Shown: in pieces, positions 34,869 through 35,363 of the stretch | Numbering within the stretch: position 1 is the stretch's first letter | Layout: each line of letters starts with the position of its first letter | Assembly: GCA_003388505.1 (NCBI GenBank) | Contig: QQVO01000027.1 | Location: 1 to 35,363 of the forward strand | Source: Planctomycetota bacterium | GTDB taxonomy: Bacteria > Planctomycetota > Planctomycetia > Planctomycetales > Planctomycetaceae | Direction: 5' to 3' | DNA length: 35,363 nt | Notes under the pieces: generated by a model | What the model was told of the DNA's origin: nothing | What the model saw: the letters and a program-made list of their open reading frames with translations, nothing else | The model's database searches: none | Position numbers and translations under genes: made by a program

Positions 34869-35248
34869 ACGCGGTATTGTAAACCGAACGGCCTCGCTGA
34901 CCAGATGCAGCGCGCACAGACAACCCTCCGAAGTGCCGATGGCCGAGGGCGTGGGCGCTCGCCCGGCGCGATCCAACGCGGAACGCCTCCGGCCACACCC
35001 TCGGTCACCGAGCACTCAAGTGGCTGCGTGCCGGTCCAGGAGTCCGGGGGTGCAAAGGATGTGCCAGTCGGGCGATGCCGTCCGCTGCGGCGCGTCTGCG
35101 ATGTTGCGTGACGATCCGAACATTCGCGGCGGAGGGAACTTGTGTCGGTTTCACGGAGAAGGCCGGGAGCAGTTTGAACGTCCGTGACCAATCGGCCGCT
35201 GCGCGTCTTGTGGGCATTCCCAGTGCATGTCTGCGCCAGGGCAACCGT
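34869..35248. other. 380-bp region without a recognised gene
   Basis: No frame shows a convincing protein. A stretch near 35030-35065 (CCAGGAGTCCGGGGGTGCAA) looks like dispersed planctomycete repeat material. TACAAT on the minus strand at 34873-34878 lies close before hemD as a possible -10, without a clear -35. Confidence 0.4.
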
Positions 35249-35363
35249 TTAGTTCGGGTAGCCGAGTTTGGATAAGAGGCGAAAGGAATTCCGCGCGAAG
35301 CTGCGTAAGCTGGCGGTGATGTTGTCGGTTTTCTGCGTGCGGAGCCAATTGAGTCCGGCGTTG
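35249..35363 (-). CDS. C-terminal fragment of a gene, transposase-like ending
   Basis: Minus-strand frame open from the right edge to TAA at 35249-35251, giving 37 residues. The segment AGLNWLRTQKTDNITASLRS and the end RLLSKLGYPN look like the last helices of a transposase. The resemblance is weak and only from memory of such endings. The start lies outside the window. Confidence 0.35.
   Translation of the reverse strand, partial: NAGLNWLRTQKTDNITASLRSFARNSFRLLSKLGYPN

Overview
The window looks like a chromosomal segment of a planctomycete, probably of the order Planctomycetales. The main evidence is the adjacent pair of a Planctomycete-type cytochrome c + DUF1549 + DUF1553 protein and a DUF1501 protein. 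Supporting signs are several Uma2-family genes, the b/b' F0 layout, frequent GTG/TTG starts and weak Shine-Dalgarno sites, high GC, and many short dispersed palindromic repeats between genes. No rRNA, tRNA or CRISPR array was recognised.

Left part (1-4.6 kb, plus strand): a run of small exported or membrane proteins of unknown function. Two genes of this run occur twice: an exported protein (374-1009 and 3675-4313, roughly 80-85% identical by eye) and a one-helix membrane protein (3083-3538, with a truncated copy at 4395-4598). Between the copies lie a three-helix protein, a membrane protein with leucine-rich repeats, and a small lipoprotein. Next come minus-strand housekeeping genes: mog (molybdopterin adenylyltransferase), a retropepsin-like protein with an altered active-site motif, ald (alanine dehydrogenase) and an FHA-domain protein with a clear terminator.

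Centre (8.5-19.1 kb, minus strand): a complete F1Fo ATP synthase cluster in the order atpZ-atpI-atpB-atpE-atpF-atpF'-atpH-atpA-atpG-atpD-atpC. It is broken up by foreign-looking material. A four-unit hairpin array lies between atpB and atpE. A 335-bp repeat-filled gap lies between atpA and atpG. An antitoxin/PIN-toxin pair lies between atpG and atpD. A Uma2 gene plus dispersed repeats lies between atpD and atpC. AtpB and one AtpF carry histidine-rich segments, and AtpE and both b subunits start with signal-peptide-like segments.

Right part (19.5-35.4 kb, mostly plus strand): a second Uma2 gene behind a good sigma70-like promoter, mdh, a VOC-family protein, a small Cys-motif protein, a neutral-ceramidase-like protein, a galactonate-dehydratase-like enolase-superfamily enzyme, the cytochrome/DUF1549/DUF1553 and DUF1501 pair, a lipoprotein alpha/beta hydrolase, a SUKH protein, a DUF1579 protein, a third Uma2 gene, a dihydrodipicolinate-synthase-family aldolase, and hemD. 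The sequence ends inside a minus-strand gene. The enolase-superfamily dehydratase and the DapA-family enzyme could both act on sugar acids, but they are 8 kb apart and a shared pathway is only a guess.

The most informative non-coding pattern is a dispersed repeat (about 29 bp, seven copies). Two copies appear interrupted at the same TA dinucleotide by small MITE-like elements, so empty and filled sites can be compared inside the window.
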